A stretch of DNA of 17,838 nt from Firmicutes bacterium UBA6648 (GTDB taxonomy: Bacteria > Bacillota > Clostridia > Peptostreptococcales > Anaerovoracaceae): assembly GCA_002455605.1 (NCBI GenBank), contig DKLE01000153.1:1924-19761 (forward strand), read 5' to 3'. Under the pieces are notes generated by a model, which saw only the letters and a list, made by a program, of their open reading frames with translations, did no database searches and was not told the origin of the DNA. Both the position numbers and the translations under genes were made by a program. Of this stretch, positions 1-9,343 are shown piece by piece. Position 1 is the stretch's first letter. Each line of letters starts with the position of its first letter.

Positions 1-1730
1 ATTCGATTAACCTTTGCTTCATTTTCTATATCTACATCCTCAGCAATATTTTCTAGGAAATAATTCACCATGTTTTGTGCTTCAGAAAGTTCCATAAAAA
101 GAGGAATTTCTTTTACCACGTAATTCTTAAGCCCAAAAGGCTCAATTTCAAATCCCATATTCTGTAGTATCTTTATCCACGAGCTTTCAGAAGATTTAAT
201 AGCATAAGCGGCTTCAACCACCAGGGGAGTTAAAATGGTCTGGTGAAGTTTTTCCTCATTTTTGTATTGATTAAGAAGCTTTTCATAAAATATGCGTTCA
301 TGAGCGGCATGCTGATCTACCAGATAAAAGCAATTCTCATCCAGAGCGGTAATGTATGTATTAAAAATAGTTCCTGTAATCTTGAGGTTTTTAAAGAATG
401 ATTCTATCGGTACCTGTTCCATAACAGCCATATCTTCAGCTTTATATGTAATTTCTTCTTGTTCCTTTGCCAAAGTTGACAATATCTTTTTTATATCAAC
501 CTGCTCCTCATTTTCCTCACTTTTCTTTATTTCTTGTTTATTATCATTTAATACATTGACGACCTTCTGATTGATCGCTGCTGCTTCTATTTTTTGCTTA
601 ATAGCCCTATTCTCTGCTTCACCCGATACATTTTCCGGCTGGATTTTTTCTGTCACAGGCTGACTGGCTTCTGTTTTTCTAGAGGCTTCTGTGAGAAGAT
701 TAGAGACTTTTTTTATTATCTGATCACTTTTTACCTGTGGAATAGCCTGCTGTGAGAGTAAGCCTCTTTTAATGGATTGAGCAATAAAGTTTTTTACTTC
801 CATATCCTGATGAAAACGTACTTCTTTTTTATTGGGATGAATGTTTACATCTACCAGCTCCGGCTTAATTTTTAAAAACAAATATGCTATAGGATATCTT
901 CCCTCAAAAAGCCGCTCACTATACCCTTCTTGTACCGCCGCATCCATAACCCGATTAGATATCACTCGGCCATTCACAAAGAAAATCTGCTGCTTTCTGT
1001 TAGTTTTACTGTAATCTGGTCTTGAAATATATCCTTCCAGGCTCAAATTTTCGTTTTCATTGGAAATATAGATAAGGCCTTCACTAATTGCCTTACTGTA
1101 GACAGTTATGATATTGTTATATTTATCTCCTTTTCCATTAGTGGAAAATAGAATCGTACCGTTATTTATTAACCGAATCTTTATATCCGCATAAGCTAAC
1201 GCTATTTTAGATATAAAATCAATGATAAGGGTGCTTTCCGTAGCATCTGTCTTCATGAATTTTAATCGGGCTGGCGTATTATAAAACAGATCGGAAACGA
1301 TTACGGTAGTTCCTTCCGGGCAGCCGGTAGCTGATTTTTCAAAGACTTCTCCACCATGAATTTTTAAAGAAACGCCAGTTTTAGCGTCTGCTGTCTTTGT
1401 GATCAATTCTGCCCTTGAAACAGCAGCAATACTGGATAATGCTTCTCCTCTAAATCCCAAAGTAAGTATACTGTTTAAATCCGCATCTGTGGCAATTTTG
1501 CTGGTTGCATGACGTAAAAAAGCAAGCTCTACTTCGCTTTCCTGAATACCGCAGCCATTATCCGTTACACGAATATAATTTTTACCGCCATTTTTGATCT
1601 CTACAGTAATATTGGTAGCACCGGCATCAATGGCATTTTCCACTAATTCTTTCACAATGGAAAGGGGTCGGTCTACAACTTCACCTGCTGCAATTTTATC
1701 TGCAACATTTTTACTAAGCAGTTTAATCAT
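1..1730 (-). CDS. mutL: DNA mismatch repair endonuclease MutL (3' end outside window)
   Basis: MutL couples mismatch recognition by MutS to strand incision and removal. I translated this frame by hand. It is open from the ATG at 1728-1730 to the window edge, 576 codons without a stop. The GHKL ATPase domain is clear: ELVENAIDAGAT (E31), DNGCGI (about 57-62), GFRGEA (about 95-100) and a NTPARLKFMKT segment. A charged, low-complexity linker occupies roughly residues 330-450. In the C-terminal domain DQHAAHERIFYE (472-483) fits the endonuclease motif DQHA(X)2E(X)4E, so this is the nicking type of MutL. QTILTP (497-502) fits the clamp-binding pattern Qxx(L/I)xP. By comparison with Bacillus MutL, about 60 residues, including the zinc-binding C-terminal motif, lie beyond the window. 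The start overlaps the mutS stop by 8 bases and has an AGGAGG ribosome site 6 bases upstream, pointing to coupled translation. Confidence 0.97.
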   Translation of the reverse strand, partial: MIKLLSKNVADKIAAGEVVDRPLSIVKELVENAIDAGATNITVEIKNGGKNYIRVTDNGCGIQESEVELAFLRHATSKIATDADLNSILTLGFRGEALSSIAAVSRAELITKTADAKTGVSLKIHGGEVFEKSATGCPEGTTVIVSDLFYNTPARLKFMKTDATESTLIIDFISKIALAYADIKIRLINNGTILFSTNGKGDKYNNIITVYSKAISEGLIYISNENENLSLEGYISRPDYSKTNRKQQIFFVNGRVISNRVMDAAVQEGYSERLFEGRYPIAYLFLKIKPELVDVNIHPNKKEVRFHQDMEVKNFIAQSIKRGLLSQQAIPQVKSDQIIKKVSNLLTEASRKTEASQPVTEKIQPENVSGEAENRAIKQKIEAAAINQKVVNVLNDNKQEIKKSEENEEQVDIKKILSTLAKEQEEITYKAEDMAVMEQVPIESFFKNLKITGTIFNTYITALDENCFYLVDQHAAHERIFYEKLLNQYKNEEKLHQTILTPLVVEAAYAIKSSESSWIKILQNMGFEIEPFGLKNYVVKEIPLFMELSEAQNMVNYFLENIAEDVDIENEAKVNR

Positions 1731-4401
1731 TGGCAGCCTCCTGTAATTCTCCTAATATTTTCAAGGCCTCCCACGGAGCCAGTTTCATTAAATCAAGACT
1801 CTTCAGCCTATCAATAACAGGATTCGGTGCAAAGCTAAACAGAGATAATTGCAGTTCTTCCTGAGATGACTCTGATTGTTTAAGCTTTTTTCCCTTTCCT
1901 TTAGTAAGATCTTTATGTTCTCCTTCTTCAGCTATTACATTGCTGCCGAAGGCCAGCATTCCTTCTCCGTCATATTTTCCTGACTCCAGATCGGTCAATT
2001 TATTTTGTGCAGCTTCCAATACCGTTTTGGGGACTCCGGCTATTTGGGCTACATGAATGCCGTAGCTTCTGCTGGCACTGCCGGAGATAATCTTATGCAG
2101 GAAAACAATATTGCCGTTTTCTTCTGTTACATCCACGTTTAAATTTTTCACTCCCGGAATACTTCCCTCTAAAGAAGTAAGCTCGTGATAATGGGTAGCA
2201 AATAACGTACGTATTTTATTGTTTTCATTGCAAAGATACTCCACAACCGCCCAAGCGATGGAAAGTCCGTCATAAGTACTCGTACCTCGCCCGATTTCAT
2301 CAAGAATTACTAAGCTCTTGGAAGTAGCTGTATTTAAAATATAAGCCAATTCGCTCATTTCCACAAAGAACGTACTTTGTCCCTGAGCTAAATTATCCGA
2401 TGCACCGATTCTGGTGTAGATTCGATCCACAATGCCTATGGAAGCCGTTTCACAAGGTACGAAACAGCCCGCCTGAGCCATTAATACGATTAAAGCAGTC
2501 TGCCTCATATATGTAGATTTACCGGCCATATTCGGGCCTGTTATCAGCAGCATGCTTGAATCGCCGTCATTAACATAAACATCATTGGAAACAAAGATTC
2601 CATCTTTGATCATTTGCTCTATAACAGGATGTCTTCCTTTTGTAATAACAAGACTTCCCCCGTCATTCACTTCCGGTTTAACATATCCCAGAGCTACAGA
2701 TACGTGAGCAAAAGAAGTCAGGACATCAATAACTGCAATAGCAGAGGAGGCCTTCTGAATAATCAAAATATATTCTTGAATCTTATTTCTGATATCCGCA
2801 AATATTTCATATTCCATTTGATTTATCTTGGATTCCGCATTTAGTACCAGACTTTCCATCTCCTTAAGCTCCGGAGTAATAAACCGCTCACAGTTTACTA
2901 AGGTTTGTTTGCGAAGATAATCTTCCGGTACCATATCCATGTTTGATTTGGTTACTTCGATATAATAACCGAATACTTTATTAAACCGTACTTTCAGATT
3001 TTTTATGCCCGTTCTTTCTCTTTCTTTGCCTTCCAGCTCCGCAATCCAGGTTTGTCCGTCTTTAATGGAAAATCTTAAATCATCCAATTCCTGTGAAAAT
3101 TCCGGTTTGATTAATCCCCCTTCTTTTACAGTAAAAGGTGGCTCTTCAACGATAGCATCTTCAATTAAATCGTGTACTTCCATCAATAATCCGCTGATTT
3201 CACCGTTTAGGCCGTTCAGCAAATCATTGTCCAAGGATTCCAGTTCTGCTTTCAGCTCCGGAAGCATGAATAAAGAATTTCTCAGCGCAATCAGGTCTTT
3301 TCCGTTAGCATTTCCGCAGGCAATACGTCCCGCCAGCCTTTCTAAATCATAAACTCTTTTCAGCGATTCCTTGATATTGTTCCTGATAATAATTTCATCG
3401 CAAAGAACTTCTACTGCATCCAGCCTTTCATTTATCTGACTGCTGCAGTTTAATGGCTCTCGAAGCCATTGCTTCATTTTTCTTGACCCCATAGCCGTAT
3501 GAGTTTTATCTAAAACACCAAGCAGAGAACCTTGGACACGTTTTTCATATAAGGTTTCAGTTATTTCAAGATTCCTGATGGTGGCTTTGTCTAAAGACAT
3601 GTGTGAGCCGATATCATACACGGTAACGTTAGTAATATGGCTCAAATTATGTTTTCTGGTTTCGAACAGATAGCTTAAAAGAGCACCTAAAGACAGACAC
3701 GCAATTTCAGAGTCTTCAAGTCCCAAGCCCGTAAGAGATTTGGTGTGGAATTGCTTTAATATCGCCTCTTTTACAGTAACGATATTATGGTAACTTCCAT
3801 TTAACGAATTAAAATAGGCATCCGTAACTTTTTTCATTTCTTCTACAGAAATCAAATTTTCAGCGGATTCATTAATAATCACTTCTCTGGCTTTTATTTT
3901 AACCAGCTCGTTTAATAAAGCTCCTTCTGCATTGGTTCCCTGTATACTTGTGGTATAAAGTTCACCGGTAGATATATCGCAGTACGAAATCCCGGCTCCG
4001 TCTTCATTTATATAAACAGAAGCCAGATAATTATTTTCTTTTTCATTCAGCATTGTCTGATTGACAATGGTTCCCGGCGTGATAATCTGTATTACCTCAC
4101 GCTTCACTATACCTTTAGCTGTGGCCGGATCTTCTACCTGTTCGCATATAGCGACTTTATAGCCCTTATCCACCAGCTTTGCAATATAAGTGTCTGCGGA
4201 ATGAAAAGGGACTCCGCACATGGGAGCCCTTTCCTCTTGACCGCAGTTTTTTCCCGTCAAGGTTATTTCCATTTCTTTGGACGCTGTAATAGCATCCTCA
4301 AAAAACATTTCATAAAAATCGCCGAGCCTAAAGAACAAAATACAGTCCTGATGATTTTGTTTTATTTCCATATACTGTTGCATCATAGGTGTTAATTGCA
4401 T
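1723..4401 (-). CDS. mutS: DNA mismatch repair protein MutS
   Basis: This cytosolic ATPase recognises mispaired bases and recruits MutL. At 892 residues it has the usual length for MutS1. The N-terminal mismatch-reading motif is present, with F29 and E31 in GDFYEMFFEDA. The ABC-type ATPase carries Walker A GPNMAGKST (622-630), Walker B region DEIGRGTSTYDG (from 701) and FATHYHEL. Near the C-terminus QLSLF (851-855) matches the canonical sliding-clamp-binding pentapeptide. The start aligns with the TPM(I/M)QQY opening of Bacillus MutS and has a GGAG 12 bases upstream. The gene begins 34 bases after the aminotransferase stop with no terminator between, and it overlaps mutL by 8 bases, so the three genes are probably co-transcribed. 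Confidence 0.98.
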   Translation of the reverse strand: MQLTPMMQQYMEIKQNHQDCILFFRLGDFYEMFFEDAITASKEMEITLTGKNCGQEERAPMCGVPFHSADTYIAKLVDKGYKVAICEQVEDPATAKGIVKREVIQIITPGTIVNQTMLNEKENNYLASVYINEDGAGISYCDISTGELYTTSIQGTNAEGALLNELVKIKAREVIINESAENLISVEEMKKVTDAYFNSLNGSYHNIVTVKEAILKQFHTKSLTGLGLEDSEIACLSLGALLSYLFETRKHNLSHITNVTVYDIGSHMSLDKATIRNLEITETLYEKRVQGSLLGVLDKTHTAMGSRKMKQWLREPLNCSSQINERLDAVEVLCDEIIIRNNIKESLKRVYDLERLAGRIACGNANGKDLIALRNSLFMLPELKAELESLDNDLLNGLNGEISGLLMEVHDLIEDAIVEEPPFTVKEGGLIKPEFSQELDDLRFSIKDGQTWIAELEGKERERTGIKNLKVRFNKVFGYYIEVTKSNMDMVPEDYLRKQTLVNCERFITPELKEMESLVLNAESKINQMEYEIFADIRNKIQEYILIIQKASSAIAVIDVLTSFAHVSVALGYVKPEVNDGGSLVITKGRHPVIEQMIKDGIFVSNDVYVNDGDSSMLLITGPNMAGKSTYMRQTALIVLMAQAGCFVPCETASIGIVDRIYTRIGASDNLAQGQSTFFVEMSELAYILNTATSKSLVILDEIGRGTSTYDGLSIAWAVVEYLCNENNKIRTLFATHYHELTSLEGSIPGVKNLNVDVTEENGNIVFLHKIISGSASRSYGIHVAQIAGVPKTVLEAAQNKLTDLESGKYDGEGMLAFGSNVIAEEGEHKDLTKGKGKKLKQSESSQEELQLSLFSFAPNPVIDRLKSLDLMKLAPWEALKILGELQEAAND

Positions 4402-4435
4402 ATATTCTTTATACTCCTTTTTTATCCCATAGTTT

Positions 4436-5635
4436 TTATTTGTGTCCTAAAGCTTTATATTTTTCAAGACCTAATCTCATTAGTTCAACTCCGCGAACTA
4501 AATCTTCTTTATTCAGTACATAGGCAATTCTAAGTTCATCTCTGCCCAGACCCTTAGTTCCATAGAAGCCCTGAATCGGAGCATACATAACTGTTTCTCC
4601 CTTATCCTCAAACTCCGTTAAAAGCCATACTAAGAAGTCTTCTGAACTTTCTACCGGAAGCTTAACCATTATGTAGAATGCGCCCCCCGGTTTTTGACAA
4701 ACCACTCCTGGAATTTTCATGATTTCTTCATAAACCGCATCTCTTCGGCTTTCATATTCAGCTCGAACATCATTGAAATAGGAAGGATCCAACTCATATA
4801 ACGCAGTGGCTCCTATCATGTCAAGAGTCGGACAGCATAAACGGCCCTGAGCCAGCTTCATAGCGTTTGCCATCAATTCCTCATTCTTGGATACAATACA
4901 GCCGATTCTTGCTCCGCAAGCCGAAAATCTCTTTGAAACGGAATCTACAATGATTACTCTTTCCTTAATATCTTCCAGCTGACCGAAAGAAGTCATTTCC
5001 CTGCCGTCATAAGCAAATTCTCTGTACACTTCATCGGCAATAATCCACAGATCATGCTTCTTTGCTACATCAGCAATAACTCTCATTTCCTCTCTGGATA
5101 AAATGGTACCGGTTGGATTTCCTGGATTTACAAGAGAAATAGCTCTTGTTTTATCGGTAATCACTTTTTCAATTCGGTTCGCAAAAGCATAGCGATAGCC
5201 TTCTTCTGCGTTAGTTGTAATCGGAACGATATTGCCTCCAGCTGAGGAAATAAAGGTTTGATAGTTGGTGTAGAATGGTTCTGGAACAAGAACTTCATCG
5301 CCATAATCTAGTAAGCAAGTATAGATCATGCTTAGAGCCTCAGAACCGCCATTAGTGATTAGTACGTCTTCTCGTTGGATGTCCATGCCGAAACGCTGAA
5401 AATACTTTGCTATAGCATCCTGCAGCTGTACAAGACCGCCTGATTCCGCATAGGCCAACACTTCAGAATCAAAATTTTTAACAGCCTCCATAAATGCTTT
5501 TGGTGTCTTAATATCCGGTTGCCCAATATTAAGATGATAAACCTTCTTGCCTTTCGCTTTAGCTTCGATTGCATACACATTGAATTTTCTGATTGGCGAA
5601 AATTGCATTTCCTGTACCTTTTGTGATAATTTCAT
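4436..5635 (-). CDS. PLP-dependent aminotransferase, aspartate aminotransferase-like (class I/II)
   Basis: This is a fold-type I PLP enzyme of 399 residues, of the AspC/AspB-like group that moves amino groups between amino acids and 2-oxo acids. NPGNPTG (substrate/PLP-binding Asn loop) and SVSKRFSACGARIG are visible, with the likely PLP-binding lysine at K235. The LNIGQPD segment near the N-terminus and DEVYREF are also typical. The exact substrate cannot be read from sequence: aspartate aminotransferase is the common annotation, but aromatic or other substrates are possible. GGAG lies just upstream of the ATG. A second AAGGAG lies about 20 bases further up with no usable start behind it. It is the first gene before mutS-mutL, and the very AT-rich leader may hold a promoter that I cannot define. 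Confidence 0.93.
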   Translation of the reverse strand: MKLSQKVQEMQFSPIRKFNVYAIEAKAKGKKVYHLNIGQPDIKTPKAFMEAVKNFDSEVLAYAESGGLVQLQDAIAKYFQRFGMDIQREDVLITNGGSEALSMIYTCLLDYGDEVLVPEPFYTNYQTFISSAGGNIVPITTNAEEGYRYAFANRIEKVITDKTRAISLVNPGNPTGTILSREEMRVIADVAKKHDLWIIADEVYREFAYDGREMTSFGQLEDIKERVIIVDSVSKRFSACGARIGCIVSKNEELMANAMKLAQGRLCCPTLDMIGATALYELDPSYFNDVRAEYESRRDAVYEEIMKIPGVVCQKPGGAFYIMVKLPVESSEDFLVWLLTEFEDKGETVMYAPIQGFYGTKGLGRDELRIAYVLNKEDLVRGVELMRLGLEKYKALGHK

Positions 5636-5729
5636 TTTAAATTCTCCTTTTTTTTAAATGAAATACTCCTTAAAAAAATTAATTTAACTTAATTTTAAAA
5701 TTGAATTGATATATAAAAAAAATTGAAAA
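5636..5729. other. AT-rich gap between tlyA and the aminotransferase gene
   Basis: These 94 bases are almost entirely A and T. I see no GC-rich terminator stem after tlyA and no convincing -35/-10 pair. A 12-base perfect palindrome (AATTTTAAAATT, 5691-5702) and two purine-rich ribosome-site-like tracts are the only structure. Whether transcription from the asp23-tlyA operon continues into aminotransferase-mutS-mutL cannot be decided by reading. Confidence 0.6.
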
Positions 5730-6548
5730 CTAGGCTAGATTTTCGTGAGACATATCCGCAATTTGCTCCACTAAGTCATCACAAAACATTTTACTTTCCG
5801 TTTTGTTTAAATGCAGTAAATACTCAATATTACCCTTGGCACCTGTTACAGGAGAAAAGGTGAGTCCTTGCGGGTATAATCCGCAATCCCTGGCATATCC
5901 AATAACATTTCGAATTACTTCTTTATGAACGTTGATATCTTTTACAATTCCTTTTTTTCCCACTTGTTCTCTTCCCGCCTCAAATTGAGGCTTAACCAGA
6001 CATATAATATGTCCGTTCTCTGCTAACAGCCTGCCAGCTACCGGAAATACCAGCTTTAAGGAAATAAAAGAAACATCTATGCTGATAAAATCAAGGTTTT
6101 TATCTATTGTATCAAAATCAAGATATCGAATATTAACCTTTTCCATATTTACTACTCTGGAATCATTTCTAAGCTTCCAGTCCAGCTGTCCATACCCGAC
6201 GTCAATTGCAAATACTTTGGAAGCTGCATTTTTTAGCATGCAGTCCGTAAATCCTCCTGTAGAGGCTCCGATGTCTGCACAGACAGCGTCTTTGAGATGA
6301 AAATCAAATTCCCTCAATGCTTTTTCCAGCTTTAATCCTCCCCGGCTGACATAGGGACATATATCTTCTTTTACAAAGAATTCGGAAGTATCATTTACAG
6401 AAGTGCCGGCTTTATCCACTCTTTGACCATCGACGTAAACAATGCCTGCCATAATCGCACTCTTTGCTTTTTCTCTCGATTGAAAAAATCCCTTCTCAAC
6501 CAGCATCACATCCAGTCTATCCTTCAATAAAGTCACGCACCCTTTCAC
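5730..6548 (-). CDS. tlyA: TlyA family rRNA (cytidine-2'-O)-methyltransferase / S4-FtsJ protein
   Basis: TlyA proteins methylate ribose 2'-hydroxyls of 16S and/or 23S rRNA using SAM; they are often labelled 'hemolysin A'. An S4 RNA-binding domain spans about residues 10-70 (RLDVMLVEKG, then VDGQRV). An FtsJ-like Rossmann domain follows, with the SAM loop ADIGASTGGFTD (about 91-102), SIDVSFISL (D158) and KPQFE (K186). At 272 residues it has the family's normal length. The start given is a GTG (6546-6548) with a GGAAGGA ribosome site 4 bases upstream, overlapping dxs by 32 bases. A TTG at 6525-6527 would begin the protein at KDRLDV, where most family members start, but its upstream signal is weaker. 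It is the last gene of the asp23-to-tlyA operon. Confidence 0.95.
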   Translation of the reverse strand: MKGCVTLLKDRLDVMLVEKGFFQSREKAKSAIMAGIVYVDGQRVDKAGTSVNDTSEFFVKEDICPYVSRGGLKLEKALREFDFHLKDAVCADIGASTGGFTDCMLKNAASKVFAIDVGYGQLDWKLRNDSRVVNMEKVNIRYLDFDTIDKNLDFISIDVSFISLKLVFPVAGRLLAENGHIICLVKPQFEAGREQVGKKGIVKDINVHKEVIRNVIGYARDCGLYPQGLTFSPVTGAKGNIEYLLHLNKTESKMFCDDLVEQIADMSHENLA

Positions 6549-8400
6549 TTATTCCTTCCGTATCCAGTTTATATTTTCCAAACAGCTCCTGATCGGTTCC
6601 ATGCTCTACAAAATAATCAGGCCATCCGATGGTTCTGCAGGGAATGTCTATATTCTTTAAAGCCAATAAGGAAACTACCTGTTGTCCGAATCCGCCTGCC
6701 AGAACATTATCTTCCATTGTAATAATTTGCTTAGTTGTTTTTGTGATATTAATGATTGATTCTTCATCCAGAGGCTTTATACATCTGGCATTTACCAATC
6801 CGATCTCAATACCTTCTGCTCTTAACTGTATACATACCTCATAAGCGATTGACAGCATTTTTCCTACAGCAAAGATCACTGCCTCTTTCCCTTCAAAAAT
6901 CTGCTTATTTTTTGAGATATCACCATAATTCCCTTCATATACAGATGAAAAATCTAATGCCTCACCTCGAGGATACCTTATGGCGCAAGGTCCGTCAAGT
7001 GTTAAGGAATATTCAAACATTTCTGCCAATTCCTTCCCGTCTGCCGGAGCCAATACAGTCATATTCGGCATGTGGTTTAAATAAGACAAATCAAAGACTC
7101 CATGGTGAGTCTCTCCATCCGCACCAACATTTCCTGCTCTGTCAATAGCAAAAATAACCGGCAGCTTCTGCATACAGACATCAATCATCATTTGATCATA
7201 GGCTCTTTGCAAGAATGTGGAATATATAGCAACCACCGGTCTGTATCCTGCCACGGCCAATCCCGCCGCAAAGGATACGGCGTGCCCTTCCGCGATGCCT
7301 ACATCAAATATCCGTTCGGGATATTTAGCAGAAAATTTAGTCAGGCCGGTTCCATGAATCATGGCGGCACAGACAGAAACAACTTTTTCGTTTCTGTCCG
7401 CCATCTGAATCATTTTATTTCCGAAAATCTGAGAATATAAAAAGCCGTCAGCCGCCTTCAGCGGTAATCCGGTAGCCGGATTAAACGGAGCCACCCCATG
7501 AAATTTGTCAGGGCTGTTTTCCGAATTTCTATATCCTTTTCCTTTTTTAGTAAGTATGTGTAAAACTACCGGACCTTCCACATTTTTTGCAAGCATAAAG
7601 GCCGTAGTTAAATCTTCAATGTTATGTCCATCAAAAGGGCCCATATATTTAAAGCCCAATTCCTCAAATAAGGCTCCATCTACTACCGCGTATTTAATGG
7701 AGTCCCTTAAATGTTCAATACCTGCATACAAACTTTCTCCTACGCGAGGAATACCTTTCAAGGTTTTCTTTAATTGTTTTTTGAGATCCAGATAGGCGGA
7801 AGACATTCTCAGCTTACTCAAGTATTGAGATACGCCTCCAATATTTTTTGATATGGACATCTCATTATCGTTTATAACGATAATCATTTTGGATTGAGAC
7901 GCTCCTGCATTATTTAACGCTTCAAAGGCCAGGCCTCCGGTCAAAGCGCCGTCACCTATGACTGCCACTACATCAAAATTACTGCCGTTTAAATCTCTGG
8001 CAGCAGCTATTCCGGCTGCTGCGGAAATGGAGTTGCTGCTGTGACCTGTATCAAAACAATCATGCGGACTTTCTTCTCTCTTGGGAAAACCGCTCATCCC
8101 TCCATACTGCCTGAGGGATGAAAATTTATCTGCCCTTCCCGTTAAAATTTTATGAACATAGGATTGATGTCCCACATCCCATATGATTTTATCTCTGGGG
8201 CTGTCAAATACGGTATGCAGTGCAATGGTAAGCTCTACAACCCCTAAATTGGAAGCTAAATGGCCCCCGGTTTTGGATACATTTTCGATTAAAAAATCTC
8301 TTATTTCATAAGACAACAAATCCAGTTCTTCATTAGTCATGTCTTTTAAATCTTCAGGGAAATTTCCCTTTAAAAGACTTATTTTGTTTCTTTCTCCCAT
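6517..8400 (-). CDS. dxs: 1-deoxy-D-xylulose-5-phosphate synthase
   Basis: This thiamine-diphosphate enzyme condenses pyruvate and glyceraldehyde 3-phosphate to DXP, the first step of the methylerythritol phosphate isoprenoid pathway. At 627 residues it is full length. H47 in SKTGGHLASNLG, the thiamine/Mg motif GDG (149-151) with NDNEMSIS (177-184), and the catalytic glutamate E371 in GIAEGHAVSFAAGLA are all present. The GTGLTKF and GADGETHHG segments are also typical. It sits directly after ispA, so precursor synthesis and prenyl elongation are co-expressed. The ATG has no good ribosome site at normal spacing. A strong AAAAGGAG lies 20 bases upstream, and the ATG overlaps the stop of a possible 10-codon minicistron (TAATG), suggesting re-initiation. 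Confidence 0.98.
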   Translation of the reverse strand: MGERNKISLLKGNFPEDLKDMTNEELDLLSYEIRDFLIENVSKTGGHLASNLGVVELTIALHTVFDSPRDKIIWDVGHQSYVHKILTGRADKFSSLRQYGGMSGFPKREESPHDCFDTGHSSNSISAAAGIAAARDLNGSNFDVVAVIGDGALTGGLAFEALNNAGASQSKMIIVINDNEMSISKNIGGVSQYLSKLRMSSAYLDLKKQLKKTLKGIPRVGESLYAGIEHLRDSIKYAVVDGALFEELGFKYMGPFDGHNIEDLTTAFMLAKNVEGPVVLHILTKKGKGYRNSENSPDKFHGVAPFNPATGLPLKAADGFLYSQIFGNKMIQMADRNEKVVSVCAAMIHGTGLTKFSAKYPERIFDVGIAEGHAVSFAAGLAVAGYRPVVAIYSTFLQRAYDQMMIDVCMQKLPVIFAIDRAGNVGADGETHHGVFDLSYLNHMPNMTVLAPADGKELAEMFEYSLTLDGPCAIRYPRGEALDFSSVYEGNYGDISKNKQIFEGKEAVIFAVGKMLSIAYEVCIQLRAEGIEIGLVNARCIKPLDEESIINITKTTKQIITMEDNVLAGGFGQQVVSLLALKNIDIPCRTIGWPDYFVEHGTDQELFGKYKLDTEGISERVRDFIEG

Positions 8401-8432
8401 TATACCAGTCTCAAAGTGAGCTCCTTTTCCAT
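8400..8432 (-). other. Possible 10-codon minicistron coupled to dxs
   Basis: Directly after the ispA stop lies an ATG (8430-8432) opening MEKELTLRLV and ending in a TAA that shares two bases with the dxs ATG (TAATG). It contains an AAAAGGAG ribosome site. That site is 6 bases from an in-frame TTG, which would start a 4-codon version ending at the same TAA. No protein function is implied. Its interest is as a translation-coupling leader for dxs. It may also be chance, since the dxs ATG could be served by the distant ribosome site or by ribosomes ending ispA. Confidence 0.3.
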
Positions 8433-9329
8433 TTATTTACCACGAGCAGACATTTCCTCAGCAAAAGTATTAAAGAACTCAGCTTCATCATAATAAGGCT
8501 CTAAAAAGGATACTGCCATTTCAGTAAGCTCCTTTAAGTATGCCTTACAGTCCTCCAAATCATATAAGCAAGGATAGGTTGATTTATGTTTTTTCTCATC
8601 ATTGCCGGTTTTTTTGCCCATTTCCTGCTCGTCCCCGCAAATATCTAATATATCATCTGCAATCTGGAAAGCCAGCCCTAAGTTTTCCGCATAGCCGGTT
8701 AAATCCCGAAGCTCCTTTTCCGTTGCTCCGCCTAAATAAGCTCCTGCTCTTACTGATGCAGTAATAAGCGCTGCCGTTTTATTTAAGTGAATGTAGTCAA
8801 GCATCTCTTTGGAGCACTGTTTATTTTCTGCTTCTATATCAGCCACCTGTCCTGCAACCATTCCCCGGCAGCCAGCACCTTTGGATATTTCATAAATTGC
8901 TCGAATTCTGCGCTTCAGTTTAATCGGATCATCCAAATACAGCAGCATATCTTTATTCATGGCTTCAAAAGCAGAAGTAAGCAATCCATCTCCGGCAAGT
9001 ATGGCCATCGCTTCCCCATAAACCACATGATTGGTAGGTACCCCTCTTCTAAGTTCGTCATCGTCCATAGCCGGAAGATCATCATGAATAAGGGAGTAGG
9101 TATGAATGTATTCCATTGCACAGGCATACGGAATTGCATTTTGTACATCTCCTCCTACAAACTCGCATGCAGCCAGCAGCAGTATCGGCCTGAGCCTTTT
9201 GCCTCCTGCGGTTAAGCTGTATTTCATAGCCTCATATACCGTAATGCTCTTATGATCGATTTCTGGTAGAAAGTCTAGTATATGTTCATCAATTAAATTT
9301 TTATAAGTGGAATATGAGATATTGTCCAT
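8433..9329 (-). CDS. ispA: Polyprenyl diphosphate synthase, farnesyl diphosphate synthase type
   Basis: This enzyme builds geranyl and farnesyl diphosphate from IPP and DMAPP, feeding undecaprenyl phosphate, quinone and other isoprenoid synthesis. At 298 residues it has normal length. The first aspartate-rich motif is DDLPAMDDDELRRG, starting at D83, with the two-residue insertion typical of bacterial (type II) FPP synthases. The second is DDILD (225-229). AGGKRLRP (substrate phosphate binding) and GMVAGQVADIE are also visible. Product chain length (C15 or C20) is inferred from family, not proven. An AAAGGAGG ribosome site overlaps the xseB stop 14 bases upstream. It sits between xseB and dxs, as in many Clostridia and Bacilli. 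Confidence 0.96.
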   Translation of the reverse strand: MDNISYSTYKNLIDEHILDFLPEIDHKSITVYEAMKYSLTAGGKRLRPILLLAACEFVGGDVQNAIPYACAMEYIHTYSLIHDDLPAMDDDELRRGVPTNHVVYGEAMAILAGDGLLTSAFEAMNKDMLLYLDDPIKLKRRIRAIYEISKGAGCRGMVAGQVADIEAENKQCSKEMLDYIHLNKTAALITASVRAGAYLGGATEKELRDLTGYAENLGLAFQIADDILDICGDEQEMGKKTGNDEKKHKSTYPCLYDLEDCKAYLKELTEMAVSFLEPYYDEAEFFNTFAEEMSARGK

Positions 9330-9343
9330 AACACGCTCCTCCT

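Noticed and set aside
352..570. Plus-strand open frame of 72 codons near the left edge
   Set aside because: It lies antisense within mutL, whose frame is open with clear MutL motifs across this stretch; it has no ribosome site or recognisable product.
5655..5700. Second ribosome-site-like AAGGAG upstream of the aminotransferase
   Set aside because: It is followed only by ATT-TAA, with no usable start codon, in a very AT-rich leader; probably chance.
6756..7440. Two plus-strand open frames opposite dxs (112-130 codons)
   Set aside because: They are antisense to an intact, full-length dxs; no start signals or family features.
8787..9215. Plus-strand open frame of 142 codons opposite ispA
   Set aside because: It is a shadow of ispA, which has all its catalytic motifs in the minus frame. 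The product is cysteine/serine-rich and unlike any family I know.
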